Assembly (NCBI GenBank): GCA_947169755.1
Contig: CAMVQX010000023.1
Span: 1-15,031 of the forward strand
From: an uncultured bacterium
GTDB taxonomy: Bacteria; Cyanobacteriota; Vampirovibrionia; Gastranaerophilales; Gastranaerophilaceae
Length of the DNA stretch: 15,031 nt
Reading direction: 5' to 3'
Shown here: positions 7,924 to 14,924 of the stretch, piece after piece
Numbering within the stretch: position 1 is the first letter of the stretch
How the letters are laid out: the number at the start of each line of letters is the position of its first letter
Position numbers and translations under genes: made by a program
The notes under the pieces: generated by a model
Told to the model about the DNA's origin: nothing
The model's input: the letters and a program-made list of their open reading frames with translations, nothing else
The model's database searches: none

Positions 7924-7931
7924 AGGAATAT

Positions 7932-8007
7932 AACCGCAGACAGTTAGCGGGAGTTGGGCAAAGTTAATTTCCCTCAGACTCCCTTAATATACCAGCTAAC
8001 CGAGGTA
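7932..8007 (+). ncRNA. Ribosomal protein L10 leader (autoregulatory mRNA element)
   Basis: This cis element binds L10, or the L10-(L12) complex, and represses rplJ-rplL when the protein is in excess. The conserved core is plain: AACCGCAGACA at the 5' side, then a stem GTTAGC (7943-7948) pairing with GCTAAC (7995-8000), an inner arm GGGAG (7949-7953) with CTCCC (7979-7983), the TTAAT linker, and CCGAGGT closing against ACC at 7933-7935. The asymmetric CAGACA/CGA internal loop is the family's kink-turn-like L10 site. It sits directly upstream of rplJ, as expected. The call rests on recognising the AGACA...CCGAGGU consensus by eye. Confidence 0.9.
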
Positions 8008-8032
8008 AAACTAGTCGAAAAAGATTATTTTA

Positions 8033-8173
8033 GCTTGTAAGATTTTGCGGTCTGAATACTGAAAGCAAAGTCTTTTTTAGTATTCAAGCAAACAGGTCGA
8101 ACGGATATTGGCAAATGAACCGTACAAGCGGACTCGACACAACAATAAAACTTGATGTTTCGAGTTGCCAATA
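8033..8173 (+). other. Additional structured segment of the rplJ leader, downstream of the L10 site
   Basis: About 200 bases separate the L10 core from the rplJ ATG, and they contain several perfect complementarities: TGAATACT (8053-8060) with AGTATTCA (8079-8086); TATTGGCAA (8106-8114) with TTGCCAATA (8165-8173), 9 bp; and, nested inside it, ACTCGA (8132-8137) with TCGAGT (8160-8165) and a small CCG/CGG hairpin (8120-8131). Together these draw a three-way junction. The loop TACAAGC (8123-8129) also complements GCTTGTA (8033-8039), allowing a pseudoknot or alternative fold. No U-tract terminator is seen. The function is unknown; it may transmit L10 binding to the ribosome site. Confidence 0.5.
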
Positions 8174-8207
8174 AGCCAAGATACAAGTAAAATCCAAAGG
8201 AGAAAAA

Positions 8208-8729
8208 ATGGCAACAAAAGCTTTTAAATCAGAAAAAATCGATGAAATTAAATCAAAAGCCGAAAAAGCCCAAGTAGCTGTTTTGACCGAGTATAAAGGT
8301 TACAGTGTAGAAGAAATTACAAACCTTAGACGTGCACTTCAAAAAGAAGGCGGCGACTACATGGTAACCAAAAATACTTTGGCAAAAATTGCTTTCAAGG
8401 GTACTGATTTTGAAGTCCTAACTGATTCAATGACCGGTCCTATCGCTATAGCATTCGGTTTTAATGATCAGGTTAGCCCTGCAAAAGCAGTTTCAAAATT
8501 CATCAAAGATACTAAAAAAGGTGTTATTTTAGGCGGTGCATTAGACGGCAAACTTCTTGATGCAAAAGAAGTTGAAGCATTGGCAAAATTACCGTCCAAA
8601 GAAGAACTTATTGCAAAAATGCTTGGTTCTATCAATTCACCTGCTTCAGGTATCGTTGGATCTGTTAATGCAGTTATGGCTCAACTTACAAGAGCTATGG
8701 CAGCTGTTAGAGATCAAAAAACAGCATAG
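8208..8729 (+). CDS. rplJ: Large ribosomal subunit protein L10 (uL10)
   Basis: L10 anchors the L7/L12 dimers to 23S rRNA at the base of the ribosomal stalk and represses its own operon through the leader upstream. The 173-residue length is standard. Family features include the N-terminal KSEKIDEIKSKAEKAQVAV segment, the LTEYKGYSVEEITNLRRALQ RNA-binding region, MVTKNTLAKIA, the MTGPIAIAFGF strand and the C-terminal amphipathic helix (NAVMAQLTRAMAAV) that binds L12 dimers. A strong AAAGGAG at 8196-8202 lies 5 bases before the ATG. rplK and rplA, often found just upstream, are not adjacent here: the gene before the leader is an unrelated membrane protein. Confidence 0.97.
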   Translation: MATKAFKSEKIDEIKSKAEKAQVAVLTEYKGYSVEEITNLRRALQKEGGDYMVTKNTLAKIAFKGTDFEVLTDSMTGPIAIAFGFNDQVSPAKAVSKFIKDTKKGVILGGALDGKLLDAKEVEALAKLPSKEELIAKMLGSINSPASGIVGSVNAVMAQLTRAMAAVRDQKTA

Positions 8730-8744
8730 AACAAATACAAAAAG

Positions 8745-8779
8745 TGGATTTTCGTATTCTGTATAATATGATAAATCCA
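8745..8779 (+). other. Hairpin in the rplJ-rplL gap
   Basis: TGGATTT (8745-8751) pairs with AAATCCA (8773-8779), and inside it CGTATT (8753-8758) pairs with AATATG (8765-8770, one G-U), leaving a six-base loop. There is no following U-run, so it is not an ordinary terminator. It could be an RNA-processing site, a 3' stabiliser of rplJ or a partial attenuator. Excess synthesis of L12 over L10 is required in all bacteria, so a device here would make sense. Confidence 0.55.
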
Positions 8780-8825
8780 ATTCATTAAAACAAAAGTATA
8801 AGAAAACAAAAAAGGAGAAAAAATA

Positions 8826-9209
8826 ATGAGTAATGTAGAAACAATTTTGGAATCAATTGAAAAATTAACTTTGTTAGAAGCTTCTGAATTAGTAAAAGCT
8901 ATGGAAGAAAAATTCGGCGTATCAGCAGCAGCTCCTGTAGCAGTTGCAGCAGCAGCTCCTGCAGCAGCAGGCGAAGCAGCTGGCGGTGCTGAAGAAGCTT
9001 CTGAAGTAACAGTAGTTTTGGCATCAGCTGGTGCTAACAAAATCGCTGTATTGAAAGAAGTACGTGCTATCACAGGTCTTGGTTTGAAAGAAGCTAAAGA
9101 TTTAGTTGACGGCGCTCCAAAACCACTTAAAGAAGGCGTTAAGAAAGAAGAAGCTGAAGCTATGAAAAAACAATTAGAAGCAGCTGGTGCTACAGTTGAA
9201 CTTAAATAG
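8826..9209 (+). CDS. rplL: Large ribosomal subunit protein L7/L12 (bL12)
   Basis: L12 forms the flexible ribosomal stalk that recruits and activates translation GTPases, and is present in several copies per ribosome. The 127-residue protein has the N-terminal dimerisation helices (ETILESIEKLTLLEASELVK), an Ala/Pro/Gly hinge (about 37-60, rich in AAPVAVAAAAP), and the globular C-terminal domain with VVLASAGANKIAVLKEVR, ITGLGLKEAKDLVDGAPK and EAEAMKKQLEAAGA. The hinge is longer and more alanine-rich than in E. coli, which accounts for the slightly greater length. AAAGGAG at 8811-8817 sits 8 bases before the ATG. It is cotranscribed with rplJ and followed by a strong terminator. Confidence 0.98.
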   Translation: MSNVETILESIEKLTLLEASELVKAMEEKFGVSAAAPVAVAAAAPAAAGEAAGGAEEASEVTVVLASAGANKIAVLKEVRAITGLGLKEAKDLVDGAPKPLKEGVKKEEAEAMKKQLEAAGATVELK

Positions 9210-9223
9210 TTTCAGATAGCTAA

Positions 9224-9259
9224 AATTAAAAAGCTCCTCAAATGAGGAGCTTTTTAATT
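9224..9259. terminator. Bidirectional rho-independent terminator between rplL and the nuclease gene
   Basis: A 17-bp perfect inverted repeat, 9224-9240 against 9243-9259, with core GCTCCTC/GAGGAGC and flanking A and T tracts. On the plus strand it ends rplL with GAGGAGCTTTTTAATT; on the minus strand the same hairpin ends the converging nuclease gene, whose TAA stop (9256-9254) lies inside the stem. Confidence 0.95.
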
Positions 9260-9886
9260 GCAAATTTTTCTGTATTCACAATATTCACAAGCTTTCGAGT
9301 GTTCAATATCTTCTAACGGTTGATATTTGTTTATTTCGGCACATGTGTCAATAATCAATTTTTCGTATTGTTCAAATTTTTCATCAGAAAACGGTATCAA
9401 ACAGTTTTCATTATTTTTCAAATCTACATATACAAAATTTAGGCAATCACAATTTGAAAGAAATTTGTATTTTAAACACAACAAATACACAATTGTTTGA
9501 AAATCATATTCAGGATTTTTAGGAATTGTTCCGGTTTTATAATCAAGAATATAAAAGCTTTTGTCATCTTTTACAACCGCATCAATTCTCCCGCCAATCC
9601 AATATTTATCAATTTTACACAACAAATCATATTCCGAAGCGACATAAGATTTTTTGAAATATTCATTATTCTTTAAAAGTTTCCAAATTTTCATTTCCTC
9701 ATCTGCTAAAGTTGCTTCCAGCTTTGATATATCAAAGCCTTTCAAATAATAATTTGCAAGAGCATGAATCTTTTTACCCTTTTCAAAAAAAGATGCTTTT
9801 TGAGGCGTCGATATTTTTTTAATATATTTAAACCAATATTTCTGCGGACAAGATTGGAAAGTTTTCAGCATATTCGGACTAAACAT
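9254..9886 (-). CDS. Small PD-(D/E)XK nuclease with Cas4/AddB-type 4Fe-4S cysteines (RecB-family exonuclease)
   Basis: A 210-residue stand-alone nuclease domain. The catalytic core is complete: H41 (KKIHALA), D102 (GGRIDAV), D115-x-K117 (ILDYKTG) and the Q130...Y134 motif (FQTIVYLL). One N-terminal Cys (C13, SCPQKYWFKY) and three C-terminal Cys (C200, C203, C209 in CEYCEYRKIC) reproduce the iron-sulfur pattern that staples the fold in Cas4 and AddB. No CRISPR array or cas1/cas2 is present. The gene overlaps the 3' end of the helicase gene by 8 bases and has its own GGAGG before the ATG at 9886. That makes it very likely the nuclease subunit of an AddAB-like complex with that helicase, trimming DNA ends for recombination. 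Cleavage polarity cannot be read from the sequence. Confidence 0.9.
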   Translation of the reverse strand: MFSPNMLKTFQSCPQKYWFKYIKKISTPQKASFFEKGKKIHALANYYLKGFDISKLEATLADEEMKIWKLLKNNEYFKKSYVASEYDLLCKIDKYWIGGRIDAVVKDDKSFYILDYKTGTIPKNPEYDFQTIVYLLCLKYKFLSNCDCLNFVYVDLKNNENCLIPFSDEKFEQYEKLIIDTCAEINKYQPLEDIEHSKACEYCEYRKICN

Positions 9887-12800
9887 TCACAACCTCCTTT
9901 GTTTTTAATAATTCAAAGAAAATAGTATTTGGTTCTTGTTCTATTATTTTTTCAAATGATTTTACTTTAGTGCTGGTTGTAAAATACAGGTACTTTTTGG
10001 CACGTGTAATTGCTACATATAAAAGCCTCAAATTTTCAGCCAAAAGTTCACGTTTCATATCATCCTCCGACTTTGGCTTGTAGGAAGAATTCAGGCGTTT
10101 CAAATTTTCAATAAAATCTGAAGATTTAAGTTTTATCTGGTTATAATCCAGCGTAAGATTTTTTTCCGAAAATTCCGGTATAAATACATAATCAAACTCA
10201 TCACCTTTTGATTTGTGAAGAGTCATTATCTGCACTTTTCCGGCGAGAAATTCTCTGTCACTTTCATCTTCTTCCGAGAAGAATTTAAATCCGCTCAAAC
10301 TCGGTTTTTTAGCCAAATCTCCAAGCCTTTCCAAAAGAGTTGTAAAATCTTTATTGTTTATACTCAATCGTTTTATTAACATTGAAATTAAATATACATT
10401 CGATTTTTCGATTTCTGATGTAAAATAATGCAAGCCTATTTTTATTGCCAATTCCTCAGGTGGAAGATGAGAAAACGAAATCCAATAATTCAAATCCCAA
10501 TAAAATTGTGCAAGGTAAATATTTTCAATATTATCGCAATCAATTTGTACAAAAGGATTTTCATATTTTTTAATTTCTAATCCGAGTCGTTGTTTGTAGA
10601 ATCCCGCCTCAGCAAGAATTTCATAATTATCTGCAATTATATTATTATCAAACGGATGCAATATCATATTCATTACAGCAAAAATCGTTCTAAAAATTGT
10701 TTTTTGTTCTAAACTTTCACTTCTTGTAATACTTTTTAAACCGCTGTTATTTATAAAATTTAGCCACTGCGCAACCTGGAAATTGCTCCTCAAAAGTATG
10801 CCAATTGTACATTTTGGGTCTTTTTTCAGGGCTTGTTTTATTTCTTTTAAAATATAATTTCGTTCTTCAAGAGGCTTTTCAAATATACAAGACCGGATTG
10901 CATCCTTGCTTTCAGGATTTTTACCCTCAACTGGATTCATAAATATCTCAAAAAACGCATTTTGAGCCTCCGGCTTTGTACCGGCCCATCTAACAAGGTT
11001 ATTTGCAAGTTGCCAAACATCTTTTGTACACCTTTGAGATCTGTTCATACTGACATTAGTATTTTCAATTATAAACTTCCTAAACCCCTCAACATCTGCA
11101 TTTGAAAATGTTGTTGTAATTGCCTGATTTATATCACCACAGCGTATAAGATTTTTGTGTTTAGCACTTAAAATATTTACCAATTGTTGTTGCACTGATG
11201 AAGAATCTTGAGCTTCATCTTCAATAATATATTCGCAAATATTTTGATAATAATTTCTAATATCAGCATTTTCTTCCAAAAGTTTGACCGAAGATATCAA
11301 AATGTCATCATAATCAATTAAATTACCTTCTTTTAGTACTTGTTGGTACTCTTCAAAAAACTGTTGGAATTTTAGAAGTTTTTTGTCTGTCGTTGAAGCA
11401 AACTTTCCGCCGCCTATTTTGAATACTGATATTCCCCTGTCAAACTCCTCTGTTTCAGTTTTTTTAAGTTTTAATTTATTTGCTATATCCCGAACTATTT
11501 TCAAGCGCTGAGTATCATCACATATCTCAAAATCAGATGACAAACCAAGCCTTTCAAAATTACTGTTTTCTTTTATTATTCTAAGAGCCAAACCGTGTAT
11601 TGTACTAATATTAGGTAATTGAGCAGAATTTGAACGAATCGTTTTTATTCTGTCACGGAAATTTCTTGCAGCAGATTCCATGTACGTCATAACAAATATA
11701 TTGTCGGGATTTATACCGCTATCGAGAAGTTTTATGATTAGCGCAAGCAAAATTGTAGTTTTGCCCGCTCCGGGAACTGCTGAAATTGCCATTTTACCCG
11801 TTTTATATTCAAGTACAGGTTTTTGGTCTTCTCTGGGAATTATATTGAATTTTTTATCTTCCGCAACTTGCTGTACATCATCTGCAATTTTAATATATTC
11901 CTCAATACCGCCAAAGTTTTCAACTCCGTTTCCGTCAAATAAACTTGAATATGAAAAAACATGTTCTGATACACAAAGAGTTAATTTACGCAAAATTCTT
12001 GCTGTTTTTTCTTTAGAAAGTGCTATATTATCATCAATTGTAAACTCATCTTTTGCCCACCCCTTTTGAAATACCCAAGCATTATACAGAGGACCTGTAT
12101 CACTTTTTATCCATTCATCGCTTGAAATATCAAGCCAAATCTGATATTTAGTTTTGACTTGATTATCTATGATTTTTTGCGGGGTTGAAACAATTAAACT
12201 ATTTTTGGGAATTTCTAATATCGAATAAGGATTTTCAGATATTATTGAATTCTCGATTTGAACAATTATGTCTTTTACATCAATCCCGTCCTTAAACACA
12301 TTCTCAAAATCCTGTAATTGTTTTATGAAAAAATTAAATTTATTTATTTCTTCCGGCTTGATATAATAGAAATTGGTAAATTCATTATAAATATCGTAAA
12401 CTTTTTCCGACAATTTAGCATTTGAATTTTCAAGGTTTTTGGTCAATTCTATAAAATTTTTATATTTTTCAGTGTATTCAATATTTTTAAATTCATATTC
12501 AATTAATTCTTTGTTTTTATCAAAATTTTCAAGAATATCTTTACAATATTTGACAGGGATTCCAACAAATTCAGACAATACAACCCGCAAATCAAATTCA
12601 GTTAAATCCATCTTATAATTTAATTTCAAAATAGTTAAGACCGCTTTAACCATACGATTTTGAACTAATTTTTCACTACCGGATAAATATGTTATATCAT
12701 TATGCAGACTTTCCTTTAGTGAAAATCTCAACATATCATCAATGACAGGTGTTACAATAGCAATTTCAAAAGGTTGAACACTTTTAGCCAACAGCTCTTT

Positions 12801-13730
12801 TATTTTTTTCACCGCTTCTTCTATCATTGAAGCTCGTTTGGATGGTGAATTAAGCGAAAAATGTTTTAAATTATTTTTTTTATCCAAAACATTTTTATAG
12901 ATTATTTCAGCATCTTCCTTCAATGGGTTACTGGAATCCAAAATTTTTGCCTTTTCATTAAACAGTTTTTCAAATTCCCAAACCGCAGTTTTATCGGCAC
13001 TCAAATAACCGGTTCTGCTTGCACCTTTTTCGTCAAAAGCGATATAAACCCCATTTAACTGCGGCTTTAAATACTTTATAAAATCAAAACAAACAGGCGT
13101 AATTTCATCACCGTCATCAACTATTAAATATTTTATGTTTTTAAAATAATCAGAATTTTTATAAATATAATTAAATACCAGAGTCTGCCTAAGATAATCA
13201 AAATCACGTAATTCCAGTGTTTTTGAAAGAAGTTTTTTTAATATCCTTTTAGCATCCTCACCAAAACTCTCGCCTAATACTCTGGAACGCCACTCTACTT
13301 CCTCATCGGTTAGGGCATTTTGTACAATCAATGAATATCTTCTAAAAATTTGATGAAGAAGTGATTTTTTAGAATTATAACCTTTTACAGGAATTTCTTT
13401 TAAAATATCCTTCAATATGTACTGTGAAACTTCTAGCCCCGTAAGATTTGGTAAAATAGTCGGATTTTTATAGGGGTTTATATTTTCAAGAAAAGCCCAA
13501 TTGTCGCTTATTGTATTATACACAAGTCCGAAAAATGAGTATATTTGGAGTTTTTCAATACTTACAATTGATAGTTTTTCTAAAGTTTTTTCTAAAAATT
13601 CCTGTTTACGATTTGAATTTTGGACAAGAACCAGAATTTCAGATGAATTAACTCCGCTATTGAGCAGCTTTGAATACTCTTCAATAAGCAAATCTGTTTT
13701 ATTTGTCGATAAATCACCTGAAATTAACAA
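9879..13730 (-). CDS. Tandem UvrD-type helicase protein: degenerate AddB-like module fused to an intact AddA/UvrD-like module
   Basis: A 1283-residue protein with two superfamily 1A helicase modules in series. The C-terminal module (about 630-1283) is intact: Q636, Walker A PGAGKTT with K657, TYMESAARNF, STIHGLAL, Walker B DEAQD (838-842), RCGDINQAITTTF, NRSQR, MTLHKSKGDEFD with H1172, and VAITRAKKYL with R1243. The N-terminal module (about 1-630) has the same plan with decayed motifs: SGDLSTNKT at 4-12 (Asn where the P-loop has Gly), IVDDGDE at 203-209 in place of DEAQD, and motif IV/VI-like stretches (IAIVTPVIDD; EKTARILRKLTLCVSEHV). This resembles AddB/RecC joined to AddA without either nuclease domain. 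Translation begins at TTG 13730, five bases after AGGGGG; the ATG at 13734 is out of frame. The role is likely double-strand-break end processing with the downstream nuclease. Confidence 0.88.
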   Translation of the reverse strand: MLISGDLSTNKTDLLIEEYSKLLNSGVNSSEILVLVQNSNRKQEFLEKTLEKLSIVSIEKLQIYSFFGLVYNTISDNWAFLENINPYKNPTILPNLTGLEVSQYILKDILKEIPVKGYNSKKSLLHQIFRRYSLIVQNALTDEEVEWRSRVLGESFGEDAKRILKKLLSKTLELRDFDYLRQTLVFNYIYKNSDYFKNIKYLIVDDGDEITPVCFDFIKYLKPQLNGVYIAFDEKGASRTGYLSADKTAVWEFEKLFNEKAKILDSSNPLKEDAEIIYKNVLDKKNNLKHFSLNSPSKRASMIEEAVKKIKELLAKSVQPFEIAIVTPVIDDMLRFSLKESLHNDITYLSGSEKLVQNRMVKAVLTILKLNYKMDLTEFDLRVVLSEFVGIPVKYCKDILENFDKNKELIEYEFKNIEYTEKYKNFIELTKNLENSNAKLSEKVYDIYNEFTNFYYIKPEEINKFNFFIKQLQDFENVFKDGIDVKDIIVQIENSIISENPYSILEIPKNSLIVSTPQKIIDNQVKTKYQIWLDISSDEWIKSDTGPLYNAWVFQKGWAKDEFTIDDNIALSKEKTARILRKLTLCVSEHVFSYSSLFDGNGVENFGGIEEYIKIADDVQQVAEDKKFNIIPREDQKPVLEYKTGKMAISAVPGAGKTTILLALIIKLLDSGINPDNIFVMTYMESAARNFRDRIKTIRSNSAQLPNISTIHGLALRIIKENSNFERLGLSSDFEICDDTQRLKIVRDIANKLKLKKTETEEFDRGISVFKIGGGKFASTTDKKLLKFQQFFEEYQQVLKEGNLIDYDDILISSVKLLEENADIRNYYQNICEYIIEDEAQDSSSVQQQLVNILSAKHKNLIRCGDINQAITTTFSNADVEGFRKFIIENTNVSMNRSQRCTKDVWQLANNLVRWAGTKPEAQNAFFEIFMNPVEGKNPESKDAIRSCIFEKPLEERNYILKEIKQALKKDPKCTIGILLRSNFQVAQWLNFINNSGLKSITRSESLEQKTIFRTIFAVMNMILHPFDNNIIADNYEILAEAGFYKQRLGLEIKKYENPFVQIDCDNIENIYLAQFYWDLNYWISFSHLPPEELAIKIGLHYFTSEIEKSNVYLISMLIKRLSINNKDFTTLLERLGDLAKKPSLSGFKFFSEEDESDREFLAGKVQIMTLHKSKGDEFDYVFIPEFSEKNLTLDYNQIKLKSSDFIENLKRLNSSYKPKSEDDMKRELLAENLRLLYVAITRAKKYLYFTTSTKVKSFEKIIEQEPNTIFFELLKTKEVVNV

Positions 13731-13749
13731 ACATACCCCCTTAATTATT

Positions 13750-13758
13750 ATTGTATCA
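13750..13758 (-). promoter_or_regulatory. Extended -10 element of the helicase-nuclease operon
   Basis: On the minus strand, TGATACAAT fits the extended -10 form. Transcription would begin near 13743, just before the AGGGGG ribosome site and the TTG start at 13730, giving a very short leader. No convincing -35 was found. Confidence 0.45.
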
Positions 13759-13809
13759 TAATAAATTTATAACATAACAATCAGTGAGAAAATCGATGAA
13801 TGCACAACA

Positions 13810-13841
13810 AAAAAATAATTCCCTTACGGGAATTATTTTTT
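13810..13841 (-). terminator. Rho-independent terminator of the SPFH gene
   Basis: A 14-bp perfect inverted repeat (13810-13823 against 13828-13841) with CCC/GGG at the tip, a four-base loop and A/T tracts on both sides. Read on the minus strand it ends in TTATTTTTTT. The SPFH stop codon (13835-13833) lies inside the stem. Confidence 0.9.
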
Positions 13842-14624
13842 GTTTGCTAAATTTATAAACGGCATTGAATTGCCCAGCATATATTCAGGCAGCTTGCCGT
13901 CCCATTTTTGAACCGCTTCATATTCAACAAGAGCCTTGTTCTGAGTTAGGGCATGTGCTCTTATAGACATTGATTTTGCCTCAGCTTCCGCAGAAATCAA
14001 TTTCTGTTTTGCTTCTTCTTCAATTTGAACAGTTTTATTTTTAGCTCTCAAAGCTTCCTGTTCGGCAGTTACTTTGTTTTCAATTGCTTTTTCAAATACT
14101 CCTGAATATGCAATTGCTGTCATTTGGAAATCTGTAACGTTTACATATTTCGGAGTTAAATGGTTTTGCAGTTTTACAAGAATTTCTTGAGTTGCTTTTT
14201 CTCTGTTTGCAACCAAATCTTGTGCGTTCCACTTACCGATAACATCTTTTATTGTACCTTCTACAACCGGAGTAACAACAGTATCAAGATAATTCATACC
14301 GACTTCTCTATACATTCTGTGTGCATTTTCCGGTTGAAGATTATAGTTTAAAACATAAGTAATTCTCGCCTGCTGAATATCTTTTGTATAAACAGATGTT
14401 TCTATATAATTTTTTTGTGTTTTGACGTTCATATTTTTTATTGTTGAAATAAAAGGCGTAACAAAATGTATACCTTCCGTGTAACTTGTCGGAGAAACTT
14501 TGCCTAAAGTTACCTTAACTCCTCTTTCACCAACACCGACAATTGCTATCGGATTAAAAAATGCAATAAACATAATCAATAAAGTTACAATTATTGCCGG
14601 CGTAATCAATTTATTAGTTTCCAC
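13833..14624 (-). CDS. SPFH/prohibitin-family membrane protein
   Basis: A 263-residue member of the SPFH (stomatin/prohibitin/flotillin/HflKC) superfamily, which forms ring- or cage-like assemblies on the inner membrane that organise lipids and often modulate FtsH-type proteases. Residues about 6-30 are one hydrophobic anchor (ending FFNPIAIVGVG). The band-7 domain runs about 30-200, with GERGVKVTLGKV and EGIHFVTPFISTIKNMNVKTQ near its start, DVIGKW, and NREKATQEILVKLQNHL. A charged, Ala/Glu-rich coiled coil (about 195-235, KTVQIEEEAKQKLISAEAEA) follows. It starts at a GTG (14624) five bases after a perfect AGGAGG, which is embedded in the last codons of the upstream small gene. The two are clearly coexpressed. 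No partner protease or HflC homologue is nearby, so the exact role is open. Confidence 0.9.
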   Translation of the reverse strand: METNKLITPAIIVTLLIMFIAFFNPIAIVGVGERGVKVTLGKVSPTSYTEGIHFVTPFISTIKNMNVKTQKNYIETSVYTKDIQQARITYVLNYNLQPENAHRMYREVGMNYLDTVVTPVVEGTIKDVIGKWNAQDLVANREKATQEILVKLQNHLTPKYVNVTDFQMTAIAYSGVFEKAIENKVTAEQEALRAKNKTVQIEEEAKQKLISAEAEAKSMSIRAHALTQNKALVEYEAVQKWDGKLPEYMLGNSMPFINLANKK

Positions 14625-14625
14625 T

Positions 14626-14820
14626 CTAACCTCCTATTCCTGCAAATGAAAGTACAAAATACAAAATAATTAAAATCAAAATAAAAATTCCATAGCAATT
14701 TGCAATTAATTTACCATGTGTTTTATACAAGTTTTGATTAAAGATCAGACTCAGCAACATTATGACTAAACTTGTAAAAATCAGAAATGCTAATAATAAA
14801 AATAATATACGTAATGGCAT
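14626..14820 (-). CDS. Small two-TM membrane protein preceding the SPFH gene
   Basis: A 64-residue hydrophobic protein with two predicted transmembrane helices (about 4-26 and 42-62) joined by a short polar loop (NQNLYKTHGKLIANC). I do not recognise a family. The start ATG at 14820 has GGAGAG 6 bases upstream. Its stop is one base from the SPFH GTG, and its last codons carry the SPFH ribosome site, so the pair is translated together. SPFH proteins often come with small membrane partners such as NfeD; this one is too short and lacks the NfeD OB domain, but it may play a comparable accessory role. That part is inference. Confidence 0.75.
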   Translation of the reverse strand: MPLRILFLLLAFLIFTSLVIMLLSLIFNQNLYKTHGKLIANCYGIFILILIILYFVLSFAGIGG

Positions 14821-14842
14821 AATTCTCTCCTGAAGATATGAT

Positions 14843-14848
14843 ATTATA
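14843..14848 (-). promoter_or_regulatory. Candidate -10 element upstream of the small membrane protein/SPFH pair
   Basis: TATAAT on the minus strand, 22 bases before the ATG at 14820. No clear -35 at 16-18 bp, and the surroundings are very AT-rich, so support is modest. Confidence 0.35.
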
Positions 14849-14900
14849 AATTATTAGAATTCAAATCATACAAATAAATTATAATTTTGTTTCATTATAA

Positions 14901-14924
14901 TATCCTCCCTTATTAGGGAGGATA
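14901..14924. repeat. Perfect 10-bp hairpin in the terminal intergenic region
   Basis: TATCCTCCCT (14901-14910) and AGGGAGGATA (14915-14924) are perfect inverted repeats around a four-base loop TATT. No U-tract follows on either strand, so it is not a standard terminator. It begins the GC-richer block that runs to the window edge. Confidence 0.6.

Noticed and set aside
8072..8085. T-rich stretch after the 8053-8086 hairpin arm as a transcription attenuator
   Set aside because: The T-run lies inside the hairpin (before the 3' arm), not after it, so it does not form an intrinsic terminator.
8115..8174. A 19-codon ORF (ATG at 8115, TAA at 8172-8174) in the rplJ leader, possible leader peptide
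   Set aside because: No convincing Shine-Dalgarno sequence precedes it, it lies wholly inside the proposed stem-junction, and an ORF of this length is expected by chance; peptide composition suggests no attenuation logic.
8762..8767. TATAAT in the rplJ-rplL gap as an rplL promoter
   Set aside because: No -35-like hexamer occurs at 15-19 bp, and the hexamer is part of the hairpin stem and loop, which explains it equally well.
9254..9886. Cas4 of a CRISPR-Cas adaptation module
   Set aside because: The Cys and PD-(D/E)XK pattern fits Cas4, but there is no repeat array, cas1 or cas2 nearby, and the overlap with a helicase gene points to an AddAB-like end-processing role.
11680..12069. 129-codon plus-strand ORF opposite the helicase gene
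   Set aside because: It is antisense to strongly conserved helicase coding sequence, covers the Walker A region, has no ribosome site and shows no recognisable domain.
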